A program made the position numbers and the translations under genes. From assembly GCA_017544265.1 (NCBI GenBank), contig JAFYEM010000035.1:1-64000 (forward strand): a stretch of 64,000 nt of DNA, written 5' to 3'. Below, in pieces: positions 43,528 through 52,044 of the stretch. The DNA is from Bacteroidales bacterium (GTDB lineage Bacteria; Bacteroidota; Bacteroidia; Bacteroidales; UBA932). Within the stretch, counting starts at the first letter, position 1, and each line of letters starts with the position of its first letter. The notes under the pieces were generated by a model. That model was not told the origin of the DNA and did no database searches. It was given only the letters and a program-made list of their open reading frames with translations.

Positions 43528-44655
43528 CTATAAATTAATTACGGCTTCAAATCCGATGCTGTCCCAGCCGTCCACGGCAGGGTCGAAGGTAATGACGGCA
43601 CCCGACATATCGGGATTCTCCGGATCCACAGGGTCGTCCGGATTGGGTCCGGCACCGCTGCTCTGAGTGGGGGCAATCTTCAGCTTATAGGTAATCGACT
43701 GGTTCATCTGCCAGGCCTGGAACTTGTCTATGCGCAAGTTCGCGGTGGCCGTGAAGTTTTCATGCAGGAAAGGACTTCCGTTGCGGATGGTCAGTATGTC
43801 CAGGTCTATCTTGACCTGCTGGGCGCCCATCTCGAGCATCTGCGGCAGAACGAAGAACTCGTCGATTGGCGTCAGGGGCCCTTCGGGAAGCAGTTTCTGC
43901 CCGGTGAGATCTCCGCTTATGGAAGTCACCGAGCCGTCGTCCGTCCAGACGTTGAAGCCCTTCTCGTTCACAGGCCTGGTCCACGGGACAAGCCCGGTCG
44001 CACTCCCGTCCGAAAGGGACAGGTGGCAACTTCCACGATGCTTCAGCCCGAGCAGCTGCACCTTGCCGACGCTGACCTCCCAGTCCGTCACGGTGCCGTC
44101 ATACTCTTCCTTATGGTTGTAGGCAAGTTCCACCTGGACCTTCACCTTCGCAAGTGCATGGCGGAAGATAATGGGCACTCCGGTGTTCTTGCTCGGCACG
44201 ATTCCGTTCGGCACGTCTATATTGTCCGTGAATCCGACCGACTTGTCAGAATACATCAAATCTTCCTGACGCGCCTCCACGTCGATATCCTTATAATCTA
44301 TAATATCGCGCGCGATGGTGATGCCGCTCATTCCGGCAGGATAGTAGCACTGGAAGTCAACGGTGGAACGGTCCGGCCAGTAATATGTGCCCGAGGGTTT
44401 CCACTCGTCTATAAGCTCGACATAGGAAACGGTTTCATTGTCCATATAGTACTCGCCCACCGTACCGTCCGACCATGCATAGACACTGAACTTCTCACTG
44501 GTGGGAAATACAGTACCCGAAATGCCGGCCTTGCTGAGATAATTGGCAGGTTCGAACAAAATGTCCGCAGGCCCTGCCGGAGGCCGGACTTCATTCTTCG
44601 CACAGGCGGCGGCAAGCAATGCCGCGATTAATATATGAACAATGACTTTCCGCAT
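43528..44655 (-). CDS. Fimbrillin-like subunit 6 (operon order)
   Basis: 375-residue lipoprotein starting MRKVIVHILIAALLAAACAK. Shared paralogue motifs are FEPANYLSKAG after the lipobox, YYWPDRSTVDFQCYYP near residue 90, IIFRHALAKVKV near residue 165, and a C-terminal ITFDPAVDGWDS. A Pro/Asp-rich linker (GPNPDDPVDPENPD) precedes that last strand. In known type V pilins the lipidated precursor is cut near an Arg or Lys before polymerisation; such residues are available after the first strand. It follows subunit 5 by 15 bp. Confidence 0.78.
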   Translation of the reverse strand: MRKVIVHILIAALLAAACAKNEVRPPAGPADILFEPANYLSKAGISGTVFPTSEKFSVYAWSDGTVGEYYMDNETVSYVELIDEWKPSGTYYWPDRSTVDFQCYYPAGMSGITIARDIIDYKDIDVEARQEDLMYSDKSVGFTDNIDVPNGIVPSKNTGVPIIFRHALAKVKVQVELAYNHKEEYDGTVTDWEVSVGKVQLLGLKHRGSCHLSLSDGSATGLVPWTRPVNEKGFNVWTDDGSVTSISGDLTGQKLLPEGPLTPIDEFFVLPQMLEMGAQQVKIDLDILTIRNGSPFLHENFTATANLRIDKFQAWQMNQSITYKLKIAPTQSSGAGPNPDDPVDPENPDMSGAVITFDPAVDGWDSIGFEAVINL

Positions 44656-44670
44656 TGACTTGTAAATTGC

Positions 44671-45837
44671 TTAGAGCTGGATCTTGATATTGTTCGAAAC
44701 AGACACCCAGTCGGCTACTGCAGGGTCGAAGGTGATTATGACATCCTCAGGAGTGTCATCCTCGGTGTCTTTCGCGGTAGGCTTGATGTTGATGGTATAG
44801 GTGATGTTCTCGTTGATCTGCCATACGGTGCGGTTGGAGATGTCGGAGAGGTTGATGGAAGGGAATTTCCCGGCCGGAAGCGGGGTCGCTGAAGAAGTGA
44901 TGTAGTCCTCCTCGATTATGTTTCCGGTGGGAAGGGTGGTCTTGATGTGGATATCCAGGTCAAGCATCTGAACACCTGCCTCGAGAGACTGGGGAATGAC
45001 ATATCCGGTGAGGGGATTCAGGTCCTGTGCATCGGTGGTAAGGACAACGCCGGCGGGATAAGTGGTGGGATCCACGAGTTCCTGGGCTGCGGAAGAACCG
45101 GAAAGGTTGGTCCATATGTTCCAGTCGGTGCCGCCGATGTTGGTGACGGGCTTGTCCCAGGACTTGCCGTCAGCGTTGAGGGTGAGGGCGCAGCTGCCGG
45201 TGGTGTGCAGGCCGCTGATCTTGGCGCTGCGGATAGTGACTTCCCAGGTGGTCTTCTTGGAGGCGTCAAGCGGATCGGGCCACTCCACGAAATTGGCCTT
45301 TACCTTGAAGCTGACCTTTGCGAGAGCATGGCGAAAGAGGGTGGGAACGCCGGTGAAGCCGGATTCGGGAGTCGCGGTATCGTTGATTTCGTCGATATTG
45401 GAGGAGCAGGTCGCCTTGTCCGCATACATGATGTCGGTGTTGCCGGCAGTGTAGTCGGTGTAGGTGATGCTGTTCTGGGTGATGACGGGAACAGTGCCCG
45501 CGGTGTTGGAGGTTCCCGCGAAAGGAGAGTAGGAAATGAAATCCACGGAACCGGTCTTGGGCCAGTAGAAGGTGTTGTCAGCGTTCTTCCACACGCCGCC
45601 GAGGAAGGCGACCTGCTCGTTGACCATGAAGGCAGCATGATCACTGCCGGAAGTGGCGGTGAACCATGCGTATGTACCGAAAGGCACGGATGTGCTGTAA
45701 ACACCGCCGGTGGTGGCTTTGGTGAGACGGTTGGCCACCTCGAAGGTAACTTCCTTCTTGACGGGGGTGCTGTCCTGGACTTTGGCGCAGCCGGCCATAG
45801 CTGCTACGGCAACTGCGAGGATGATAAGTTTTTTCAT
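44671..45837 (-). CDS. Fimbrillin-like subunit 5 (operon order)
   Basis: 388-residue lipoprotein; the ATG at 45837 gives MKKLIILAVAVAAMAGCAK (an ATG three codons earlier is also possible). It carries FEVANRLTKATTGG, FYWPKTGSVDFISYSPF near residue 90, LFRHALAKVSFKV near residue 165 and IITFDPAVADWVSV at the end. Codon use is regular and strongly biased, as in a well-expressed gene. A large inverted repeat lies in the 102-bp gap before it, so its level may be set separately from the upstream genes. Confidence 0.8.
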   Translation of the reverse strand: MKKLIILAVAVAAMAGCAKVQDSTPVKKEVTFEVANRLTKATTGGVYSTSVPFGTYAWFTATSGSDHAAFMVNEQVAFLGGVWKNADNTFYWPKTGSVDFISYSPFAGTSNTAGTVPVITQNSITYTDYTAGNTDIMYADKATCSSNIDEINDTATPESGFTGVPTLFRHALAKVSFKVKANFVEWPDPLDASKKTTWEVTIRSAKISGLHTTGSCALTLNADGKSWDKPVTNIGGTDWNIWTNLSGSSAAQELVDPTTYPAGVVLTTDAQDLNPLTGYVIPQSLEAGVQMLDLDIHIKTTLPTGNIIEEDYITSSATPLPAGKFPSINLSDISNRTVWQINENITYTINIKPTAKDTEDDTPEDVIITFDPAVADWVSVSNNIKIQL

Positions 45838-45872
45838 AATGCGCATAATATGTTTTTAATTTGTTTTGCCTG

Positions 45873-45936
45873 TTTTTCCCGGTCGGGCCGGGGCTTTGCA
45901 ATCCGGGGCAGGGTCAGCCGCCCCGGACCGGAAAAA
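45873..45936 (-). promoter_or_regulatory. Complex inverted repeat between two fimbrillin genes
   Basis: Outer arms TTTTTCCCGGTC (45873-45884) and GACCGGAAAAA (45926-45936) pair with one bulge. Inside lie further complementary GC blocks of the CCGGGGC/GCCCCGG type that could pair in more than one way. No T-run follows on the transcribed strand. The likely effect is on mRNA processing, stability or partial attenuation inside the operon. Confidence 0.6.
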
Positions 45937-45939
45937 TTA

Positions 45940-47130
45940 TTAGTCAACAGGATAGACGTAGCTGGTGGTGTTGTTGTCAACCCAAGGAATGACAGCAGGG
46001 CTGAAGGTGATCTTATGATCAGGCTTGATGGTGATGGTATAGATGTACTTGTGGTTCATATACCATGAATCGTAGTCGTTGGAGACGAAGTCGGTGAGAG
46101 CGATGGAACCGAGAGCAGGGTTGCCTGCGGCGTCAACTGCATCAGTGAGGTTGACGGTCTCAACGATAGGAGTACCACTATTGTAGCTGTGGGAGAGGGT
46201 GTAGTTGAGGGAGAGCTTGGCACCGGTACCGGTGGGGGCGGCGGTCAGGTTCTGAGGAAGGACGGAAACCTCGCCGAAGAGGGCCTTGCCAGGGTTGATG
46301 CTCGAAGTGGAACCGTCTATACCAGCCTGGGTCTGAGACTTGGGAAGACCGGGAGCAGCAAGATCTGCATCATGTGCAGCGGCGGTCCAGCCAATCTGCT
46401 CGTTGTCAGTCCAGGGCCATGCAAGACCGGTGGAACCCGGATCGGCCAGGCTGACGACAGTGTAGCCCTGATCAGCATAGTGGAGATTGGCGCTGTTGAT
46501 GGTGAGGGTCCATGAATCGAGGTTGGTACCGGCAGTGGCGTCAAATTTAACGATGAATTTGACCTTTGCGAGCATGTGATGGAAGAGAGTGGGAACACCC
46601 TTTACATTGGTGTTGCTGTTTCCGTAAGTGAAAGCATAGGTATCATTCTCCCAGTTGGCGCGGGAATAACGATAGGCAGCGCTTGCAAGAACAGCGTTAG
46701 CAGTGGTGTCGATAGTGACAGGGGAAGCTGAAGAGCCATAAGTTGCAGTTGCAGGATTGGTTCCATCCGTGTCGGCGATGGTAGCAGCGGGTGCACCAGC
46801 CTGTGAGAAGAAGTTGATGTAACCGGTCTTAGGCCAGAAGTAGGCATGTGAAGGGGCCCACTCGCCGGAAGTTGCATCCATGGACACAGTCTCGGCTGCC
46901 ATGAATACCTGGGAGGCGCCACCGTCTGCAGGGTGGAAGAAAGCATCAGTCTTGAATGAGGTGTAGTCCTCAAATTTCACAGCTGCAGGAAGAGCTGACT
47001 TGGTCTGGGACAGATAATTCACAGCCTGGAAGCTGATGGCATTGTTGTCACTAACGGGTTCGAGAACCTCGTTCTTGGCGCAGGCAGCGAGAGTGAGCGC
47101 TGCGGCTGCAATGAAAAGAAATTTTTTCAT
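45940..47130 (-). CDS. Fimbrillin-like subunit 4, candidate major pilin
   Basis: 396-residue lipoprotein: MKKFLFIAAAALTLAACAKN. It contains FQAVNYLSQTKSALPAAVKF, YFWPKTGYINFFSQAG near residue 97, LFHHMLAKVKFIVKF near residue 180 and ITFSPAVIPWVDN near the end. The sequence is rich in Ala, Thr, Ser and Asn and low in rare codons. Together with the flanking non-coding gaps (58 and 102 bp) this suggests the most highly expressed, and thus possibly major, subunit. That assignment is inference. Confidence 0.78.
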   Translation of the reverse strand: MKKFLFIAAAALTLAACAKNEVLEPVSDNNAISFQAVNYLSQTKSALPAAVKFEDYTSFKTDAFFHPADGGASQVFMAAETVSMDATSGEWAPSHAYFWPKTGYINFFSQAGAPAATIADTDGTNPATATYGSSASPVTIDTTANAVLASAAYRYSRANWENDTYAFTYGNSNTNVKGVPTLFHHMLAKVKFIVKFDATAGTNLDSWTLTINSANLHYADQGYTVVSLADPGSTGLAWPWTDNEQIGWTAAAHDADLAAPGLPKSQTQAGIDGSTSSINPGKALFGEVSVLPQNLTAAPTGTGAKLSLNYTLSHSYNSGTPIVETVNLTDAVDAAGNPALGSIALTDFVSNDYDSWYMNHKYIYTITIKPDHKITFSPAVIPWVDNNTTSYVYPVD

Positions 47131-47188
47131 AATGAAAAGTTTAAAAAAGTTAATAAAAAATTGTTAATGATGTTTCGTTTTAAAGGTT

Positions 47189-48310
47189 TTACAATTGGAT
47201 GGTCCCCCCGTTGACTACATCCCACTCACCCACCGCAGGATCGAAGCGAAGCGTGGTGGTGACGGGATCTATCTCGATATGGTAGTGAATCTTCTGATTC
47301 ATCTTCCATGCGGCCCCCGGAGCAGGGTCCAGGGAAGCGCTGAGAACTACATCCTTGTCTTCATTATATATAGTAGCCCCATGTTTGGAGCGGATTGTAA
47401 GGGTAATTGAAATCGAAAGCGTCCCTTCCAGGCTCTGCGGCATGACGGCCCCGCGGCCGAGGAAAATCACGTCATCGCTCTCGGTTTCGCCGGCATCGAG
47501 CACAATTGAGCTCTGGGAATCCGGGGTAAGGTCAACGTCGTGGGCCGTTCCTGTGGGGACCCAGCCGACCTGCGTTCCGTCGGAAGCGGGAGTCCAGGCC
47601 TGGGTACCGTAAGCGCTGCCTCCGGAGTAGGTGTTTGTCAGAGTCAGGCTTCCCTGATCCCGGAAATTATGCAGGGTGACATTGGTCACTATGACTTCAT
47701 AAGTAGTATTGACAGTCGCCTTCTGGGCTGTTGTCTTCAGCATCATGTCCATAGCCACGGAGGCGAGCACATGGCGGAAGAGTGCGGGAACCCCGGTCGG
47801 GTCGTTCTCGCCTGCGGGCTCGAGCGAAGCGTTCGCATTGGTACGGGTGGCGTTATAGACAGCATCCGCGACGAGGATATTGTCCGCACTGGTGACGGTG
47901 TAGTTGGTGATTGTGAAGGTCGAACCGTTGTTGGTGACGGAGAGCTTGTTCCCGAGCGGCCTCGCGGAGGCGTAGGAGAAGAAGTTGATTGTGCCGGTAT
48001 GCGGCCAGAAATAATCACGCACAGGAGCCCATACGTTAACTCCGGGAGTTTCATCCGGAACGACCTCGTCGGTGTCCATGAAGCGCTGCACGGAACCAGC
48101 CGTGGGGGTGTACCAGGCGTTGCACCAGAAGCTGCTGCAGCTCTCGTCTATGAGGCTGCCGCCCATGGAGGCCTTGGTCTGGGAAGCGCTTCTGCCCACC
48201 TGGAAGCCGATGAGCACTCTCGGCGAGAGAGTCTCGACTTTGGCACAGGATGAGAGTAGCAACGCTGCAAACGCTGCTGCAAGGACTGCCTTATGAAGTC
48301 TTGTCATCAT
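47189..48310 (-). CDS. Fimbrillin-like subunit 3 (operon order)
   Basis: 373-residue lipoprotein, ATG at 48310 or 48307: TRLHKAVLAAAFAALLLSSC. Motifs shared with its neighbours are FQVGRSASQTKASMGG, YFWPHTGTINFFSYASA near residue 105, LFRHVLASVAMDM near residue 180 and LRFDPAVGEWDVV near the C-terminus. The start overlaps the stop of subunit 2 (ATGA), implying coupling. A 58-bp AT-rich gap follows before subunit 4. Confidence 0.78.
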   Translation of the reverse strand: MMTRLHKAVLAAAFAALLLSSCAKVETLSPRVLIGFQVGRSASQTKASMGGSLIDESCSSFWCNAWYTPTAGSVQRFMDTDEVVPDETPGVNVWAPVRDYFWPHTGTINFFSYASARPLGNKLSVTNNGSTFTITNYTVTSADNILVADAVYNATRTNANASLEPAGENDPTGVPALFRHVLASVAMDMMLKTTAQKATVNTTYEVIVTNVTLHNFRDQGSLTLTNTYSGGSAYGTQAWTPASDGTQVGWVPTGTAHDVDLTPDSQSSIVLDAGETESDDVIFLGRGAVMPQSLEGTLSISITLTIRSKHGATIYNEDKDVVLSASLDPAPGAAWKMNQKIHYHIEIDPVTTTLRFDPAVGEWDVVNGGTIQL

Positions 48311-49773
48311 TGCAGGACTATGCTTCCGACGGGATGGCTGCCCCAGTCGTCAACCTGGGCGGGATCCCATGTAATACGCTTTCCGGTCGGTTCTATGGTA
48401 ATATTGTACGTAATTTTCTTGTTCATCGCCCATTCGGTCAGGCCGCCCTGGCCATAGAAGGGGACATTCTTGTCAAACAGGACCTCGGTGTTGTGGTTCT
48501 CGGGCCTCTCGACACGGGTAGTGGTGGTCTTGGCGCCGTCGGTATCTTCAAATGTCTCGTCAGTTTCGTCCTGAAGGTCCTTGTTGTTGATGACGTCCTT
48601 GACCAGCACATGGGTTTCAGTGAAGGTCCTGGTACGCTCCCAGGTGTCCACGATAGTCGTGATTACGGCGTCCGCGGCTTCAATCTTGGACGTGTATTTG
48701 ATCCTCAGGGTGATGCGGTCCAGGGTCTGGGGTATCATGGAGCGTTCCTCGATAAGCGGCTGGTAGGTGTCTGTCAGCGGCACCGGATTGTCGTCGATGT
48801 CCACGAGCAGGCTCTCGAGCGGAATGGTTCCGTAGGCCGAGGAACCCGCAGGACTCCATCCGCCGACAAGACCGACTCTCTCGGCCGTTCCGAAAGTATG
48901 GGTGTCCGCATCGAGTTCGAGGGTTCCGCTGGTAACCGCGTCGGCAAAACTGACCTCGGTCACTTTGATGGTCCAGCCGGAAGGCCTGTCGATTTCGGTC
49001 ATGACCGTGGTCTGGCTCATCTGGATGGTCTCTGTCCTCTGCCTGATGGTGGTGGTGGTCCTGATGGCGTGGGTTCCGTCATCGTCCATGTCCACAGTCT
49101 CGGACACCACCGTCCACGGCGTAGAAGTTCTCTCGCCCTCATACTCGTCGCCGATATTCACTATGGTTCCAGTTCCGGCACCTGGAGCTATCGTGCGTGC
49201 CTTTATGTTTATCGCAATTCGTGTCAGGGCATGGCGGAAGAAGGTCGGGACCCCATCGAAGCCGGAATCCGAAGTGCCGCTTTCGAGGTCGTCGGTGACA
49301 TCCGTTCCGTCGGCGTTGGCATTGTAGTCCGCGGCGATATCGGCATACATCCAGTCGTCGTCGGGCTGCGGAGCAACATTTTCAGCGACAAGGCTGCGGG
49401 CGGTCGCCCCGGTAATCCACGGAGTCGAACTGTAAGGGGCGTAGGACAGGAAGGAGACCTTGTTTATTCGCGGCCAGTAGTAGTCCAGGGTGGGCAGCCA
49501 CTGAGTCTTGAGGGAATTGTACGTCACCTCCTGGTTGTCCATGTAGGTGCCCCAGTCGGAGCCGTCGGGGGAATAGAAGGCGAAGCAGCCGAAGGACTGG
49601 TCAGTCGGGAACACATAACCGGAAACCGCCTTGGTGCCCGAGGAATATGTCGCCGGGAGGAATGAAACCACTGCGGAATCACGCCTTGAAGGCACGGTGA
49701 CGGTCTCCTTGACACAGGCTGAAAGCGCCAGTGCAAGAAGTACGGTCATCGATATGTTCCTCAAAAGTTTCAT
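48307..49773 (-). CDS. Fimbrillin-like subunit 2 (operon order), enlarged
   Basis: 488-residue lipoprotein: MKLLRNISMTVLLALALSAC. It has FLPATYSSGTKAVSG, YYWPRINKVSFLSYAPY near residue 95, FFRHALTRIAINI near residue 180 and ITWDPAQVDDWGSH at the end. It is about 100 residues longer than the paralogues because of two Thr/Glu/Arg-rich stretches (around 220-260 and 370-420, for example TTTTIRQRTETIQMSQTT). These look like extra surface loops. Its start directly abuts the stop of subunit 1. Confidence 0.76.
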   Translation of the reverse strand: MKLLRNISMTVLLALALSACVKETVTVPSRRDSAVVSFLPATYSSGTKAVSGYVFPTDQSFGCFAFYSPDGSDWGTYMDNQEVTYNSLKTQWLPTLDYYWPRINKVSFLSYAPYSSTPWITGATARSLVAENVAPQPDDDWMYADIAADYNANADGTDVTDDLESGTSDSGFDGVPTFFRHALTRIAINIKARTIAPGAGTGTIVNIGDEYEGERTSTPWTVVSETVDMDDDGTHAIRTTTTIRQRTETIQMSQTTVMTEIDRPSGWTIKVTEVSFADAVTSGTLELDADTHTFGTAERVGLVGGWSPAGSSAYGTIPLESLLVDIDDNPVPLTDTYQPLIEERSMIPQTLDRITLRIKYTSKIEAADAVITTIVDTWERTRTFTETHVLVKDVINNKDLQDETDETFEDTDGAKTTTTRVERPENHNTEVLFDKNVPFYGQGGLTEWAMNKKITYNITIEPTGKRITWDPAQVDDWGSHPVGSIVLQ

Positions 49774-50973
49774 TTAGTCTTCTTCGGTTATATGGAAGTT
49801 CTGTCCGGGCGTTTCAACACCGCCGGGAGCGCAATCTATCCACGGCTCGCAGCTTGCCGTGAAGCGGATGGGCTGCTCGCGTATGGCAAAAAGGGTTATG
49901 GTATATGTCAGGTCCGTGTTCGGGAGCCAGTTCTGGTTTGCGAGGGAGAGGTAGGCGGTCTCCACCACATCCTCGGTGAAAAGGTAACCGCTCACCTTGG
50001 ATGTGATGCGGTAAGACACTTCCACCTGCTGCACCCCTGATGAAATGGTCTGCGGAAGCGCGAGATAGCCGCTGACGACCGTGGTCGGAGTGACCGTGCC
50101 GCCCGCGACCTCGGCAGAAGTGCCCTGCTGGATGGCGGCGGTGCCTATGTTGCTCTTGTACAGCACGGCAGACGCTGCCTGGGAAGAGTGGTTGCTCCAG
50201 GCGGGACGGGGGTCGCCGTTGGTATCCGGATTGGACTTGAAGGCGCCCTCGGTGTAGATGTTCTTGAAGGTGACGCCACGGATGCTTATGGTCTGCTCGT
50301 CGTAGTAGTTGACATGGAAATCAGTATTGTGGATGAAGCGTATATTGATCCGGGTAAGTACATGGGTGAACTTCGTGGGGACGCCGGTGAACGCGTATGT
50401 CGGTCCGAGGTCGGCGGACTGCATAGCCTCGCAGTCCACGTCGTACTCGTTGGACACCATTATGTCGTCGTCGTAGATTGGATCCTCGCCCTGGACCGTC
50501 AGGAAATGCTGGTCTTGCTTGTCCGCAGGCACGATGTAATCATTAATCGTAATGCCGTCCGTCTTGCTGCCGTAGATAGCCTTGTTGTGCAGGGTCTTGT
50601 ACGGCGAGAACGACGCGAAGTGCAGACGGGCGCTGGCGGCGGTAGGCCAGTAGTACTCCGTCATGGTGCTCCACATCGGGGTTCCGACGCCGAAATAACG
50701 AATCTGGAGGCCGTTGATGTAGGAGGTGTAGGAGGCGGTGGCCCAGTCGGACGCACTTGAACCGGTGTAGAGCAGGGCATAGCTGCCGAAGCTGTTGGAA
50801 GTGGAATACTCGGTGGAGCCGGTAGGATAGACCTTGGTCGCGGGAGAGTTGGTCGATACGTTCCACTTGATGACGCGGGAATTCTCCGCCGCGGGCGCAA
50901 GGGCCTCCTTGGCGCAACCCGCAAGGGCCGCCAGAACGCCGATACACAGCACTGTATGAAGAATTCTGCGCAT
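49774..50973 (-). CDS. Fimbrillin-like subunit 1 (operon order)
   Basis: 399-residue lipoprotein from the ATG at 50973 (MRRILHTVLCIGVLAALAGC), which overlaps the DUF5119 stop by one base; a longer frame from 51006 is unlikely. It has VYPTGSTEYSTSNSFGSYAL, YYWPTAASARLHFASFSPY near residue 105, KFTHVLTRINIRF near residue 205, and a divergent ending IRFTASCEPWIDC in place of F.PAV..W. It is likely a structural or minor pilin. Confidence 0.74.
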   Translation of the reverse strand: MRRILHTVLCIGVLAALAGCAKEALAPAAENSRVIKWNVSTNSPATKVYPTGSTEYSTSNSFGSYALLYTGSSASDWATASYTSYINGLQIRYFGVGTPMWSTMTEYYWPTAASARLHFASFSPYKTLHNKAIYGSKTDGITINDYIVPADKQDQHFLTVQGEDPIYDDDIMVSNEYDVDCEAMQSADLGPTYAFTGVPTKFTHVLTRINIRFIHNTDFHVNYYDEQTISIRGVTFKNIYTEGAFKSNPDTNGDPRPAWSNHSSQAASAVLYKSNIGTAAIQQGTSAEVAGGTVTPTTVVSGYLALPQTISSGVQQVEVSYRITSKVSGYLFTEDVVETAYLSLANQNWLPNTDLTYTITLFAIREQPIRFTASCEPWIDCAPGGVETPGQNFHITEED

Positions 50974-52043
50974 TACAAAGTTATGCTTCCTTCTGTTTCC
51001 TCCCATTCGCCCACTGCCGGCTGGAAACCACCGCCGCCGGGTGTCGGGACATCCGGTTTTTCTATTGTCCAGGTTTCGTCTATAAGCAGCCAGTGGTTTT
51101 CTATGGCCTCTTTGGTCTTGAATACCTCGTCCAGGTTCACATCCTTCTGCTGCAGATTTCCGGAGACGTCCACCACATTGAAGGTGACGTGCAGGTCCGA
51201 AGATACGCTTTCAAGTTTCCCGAAGGTATTGAACACCGCGCAGAGAACATCCTTATTCTCCCCTTCGATGGTCACGTCAGTGGACTGGCGGAGGTCGAAG
51301 CAGACTGCGGAGGAGGGATCGTAGGTAATCTGGCCGAGGCCGAAGGCGTTGGACGGCGCCAGGCCGGTGATGACCGCGGTGGCGCGGGTAGTCGCGTACT
51401 GCAGGCCCTCGACGTGGATCTGGAGGTAGTATGTGTCTATGATGGAGAACGCCTCGGTCTCGATGACGACCAGAGTGTCGTGCGGCGACACCCTCACATC
51501 GTGCCGGCGCGCGACCATGAGGTGTTCAGGTTCGTAGTAGATGGTCACGTTGTCGTATGCATTCGCCTTGGTGCCTAGCATAGCCTTACGCTGGGACTCG
51601 GGAATAGGACTGGTATAGGCCAGAATCTGGTCCTCGCGGTTCTCGCCCTTGACCTGCGTCGTGGGAGTGTCGAAGTTGTAGAGCAGGAAGTCGAAATCGC
51701 CGAAACTGATGTTCAGGTTGCCGGAAAGGACCTGGTCACCCTCGTCGGAATAAGTCTTGGAGGTGAGGAAGGCCTGGTTCAGCAGGGCCCCGTTCAGGGG
51801 GTTATAGACGAGGCATCTCATGACGTCAGTGCGGAGCTGGTCCTCTTTTTCCCGGGTCAGTTCATCGATGCGGGGGTTGTTCCTGTAGCGTGTGCGCTGG
51901 GTGATGTTGGTGATTGCCTTCACATTGACGTCCACGCGGATGCGCACCAGTTCGCTGGCATCTTCCAGCGGACGGCGGTGGCAGCCTGCAACCAGGGCGA
52001 TTGCAAGCAGCAGAAGGACGATATGTATGCGCCTGGCGTTCAC
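50973..52043 (-). CDS. DUF5119-like lipoprotein
   Basis: 356-residue lipoprotein: MNARRIHIVLLLLAIALVAGC. The mature part has RIRVDVNVKAI, DFDFLLYNFDTPTTQVKG and HDTLVVIETEAFSIIDTYY, resembling DUF5119 proteins that sit between DUF3575 and fimbrillin genes in Bacteroidales. The C-terminus, GGFQPAVGEWEETEGSITL, carries the same F.PAV..W strand as the pilins, preceded by a Pro/Gly linker. It may therefore be part of the polymer or a chaperone-like adaptor. Spaced one base from DUF3575 and overlapping subunit 1. Confidence 0.75.
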   Translation of the reverse strand: MNARRIHIVLLLLAIALVAGCHRRPLEDASELVRIRVDVNVKAITNITQRTRYRNNPRIDELTREKEDQLRTDVMRCLVYNPLNGALLNQAFLTSKTYSDEGDQVLSGNLNISFGDFDFLLYNFDTPTTQVKGENREDQILAYTSPIPESQRKAMLGTKANAYDNVTIYYEPEHLMVARRHDVRVSPHDTLVVIETEAFSIIDTYYLQIHVEGLQYATTRATAVITGLAPSNAFGLGQITYDPSSAVCFDLRQSTDVTIEGENKDVLCAVFNTFGKLESVSSDLHVTFNVVDVSGNLQQKDVNLDEVFKTKEAIENHWLLIDETWTIEKPDVPTPGGGGFQPAVGEWEETEGSITL

Positions 52044-52044
52044 T

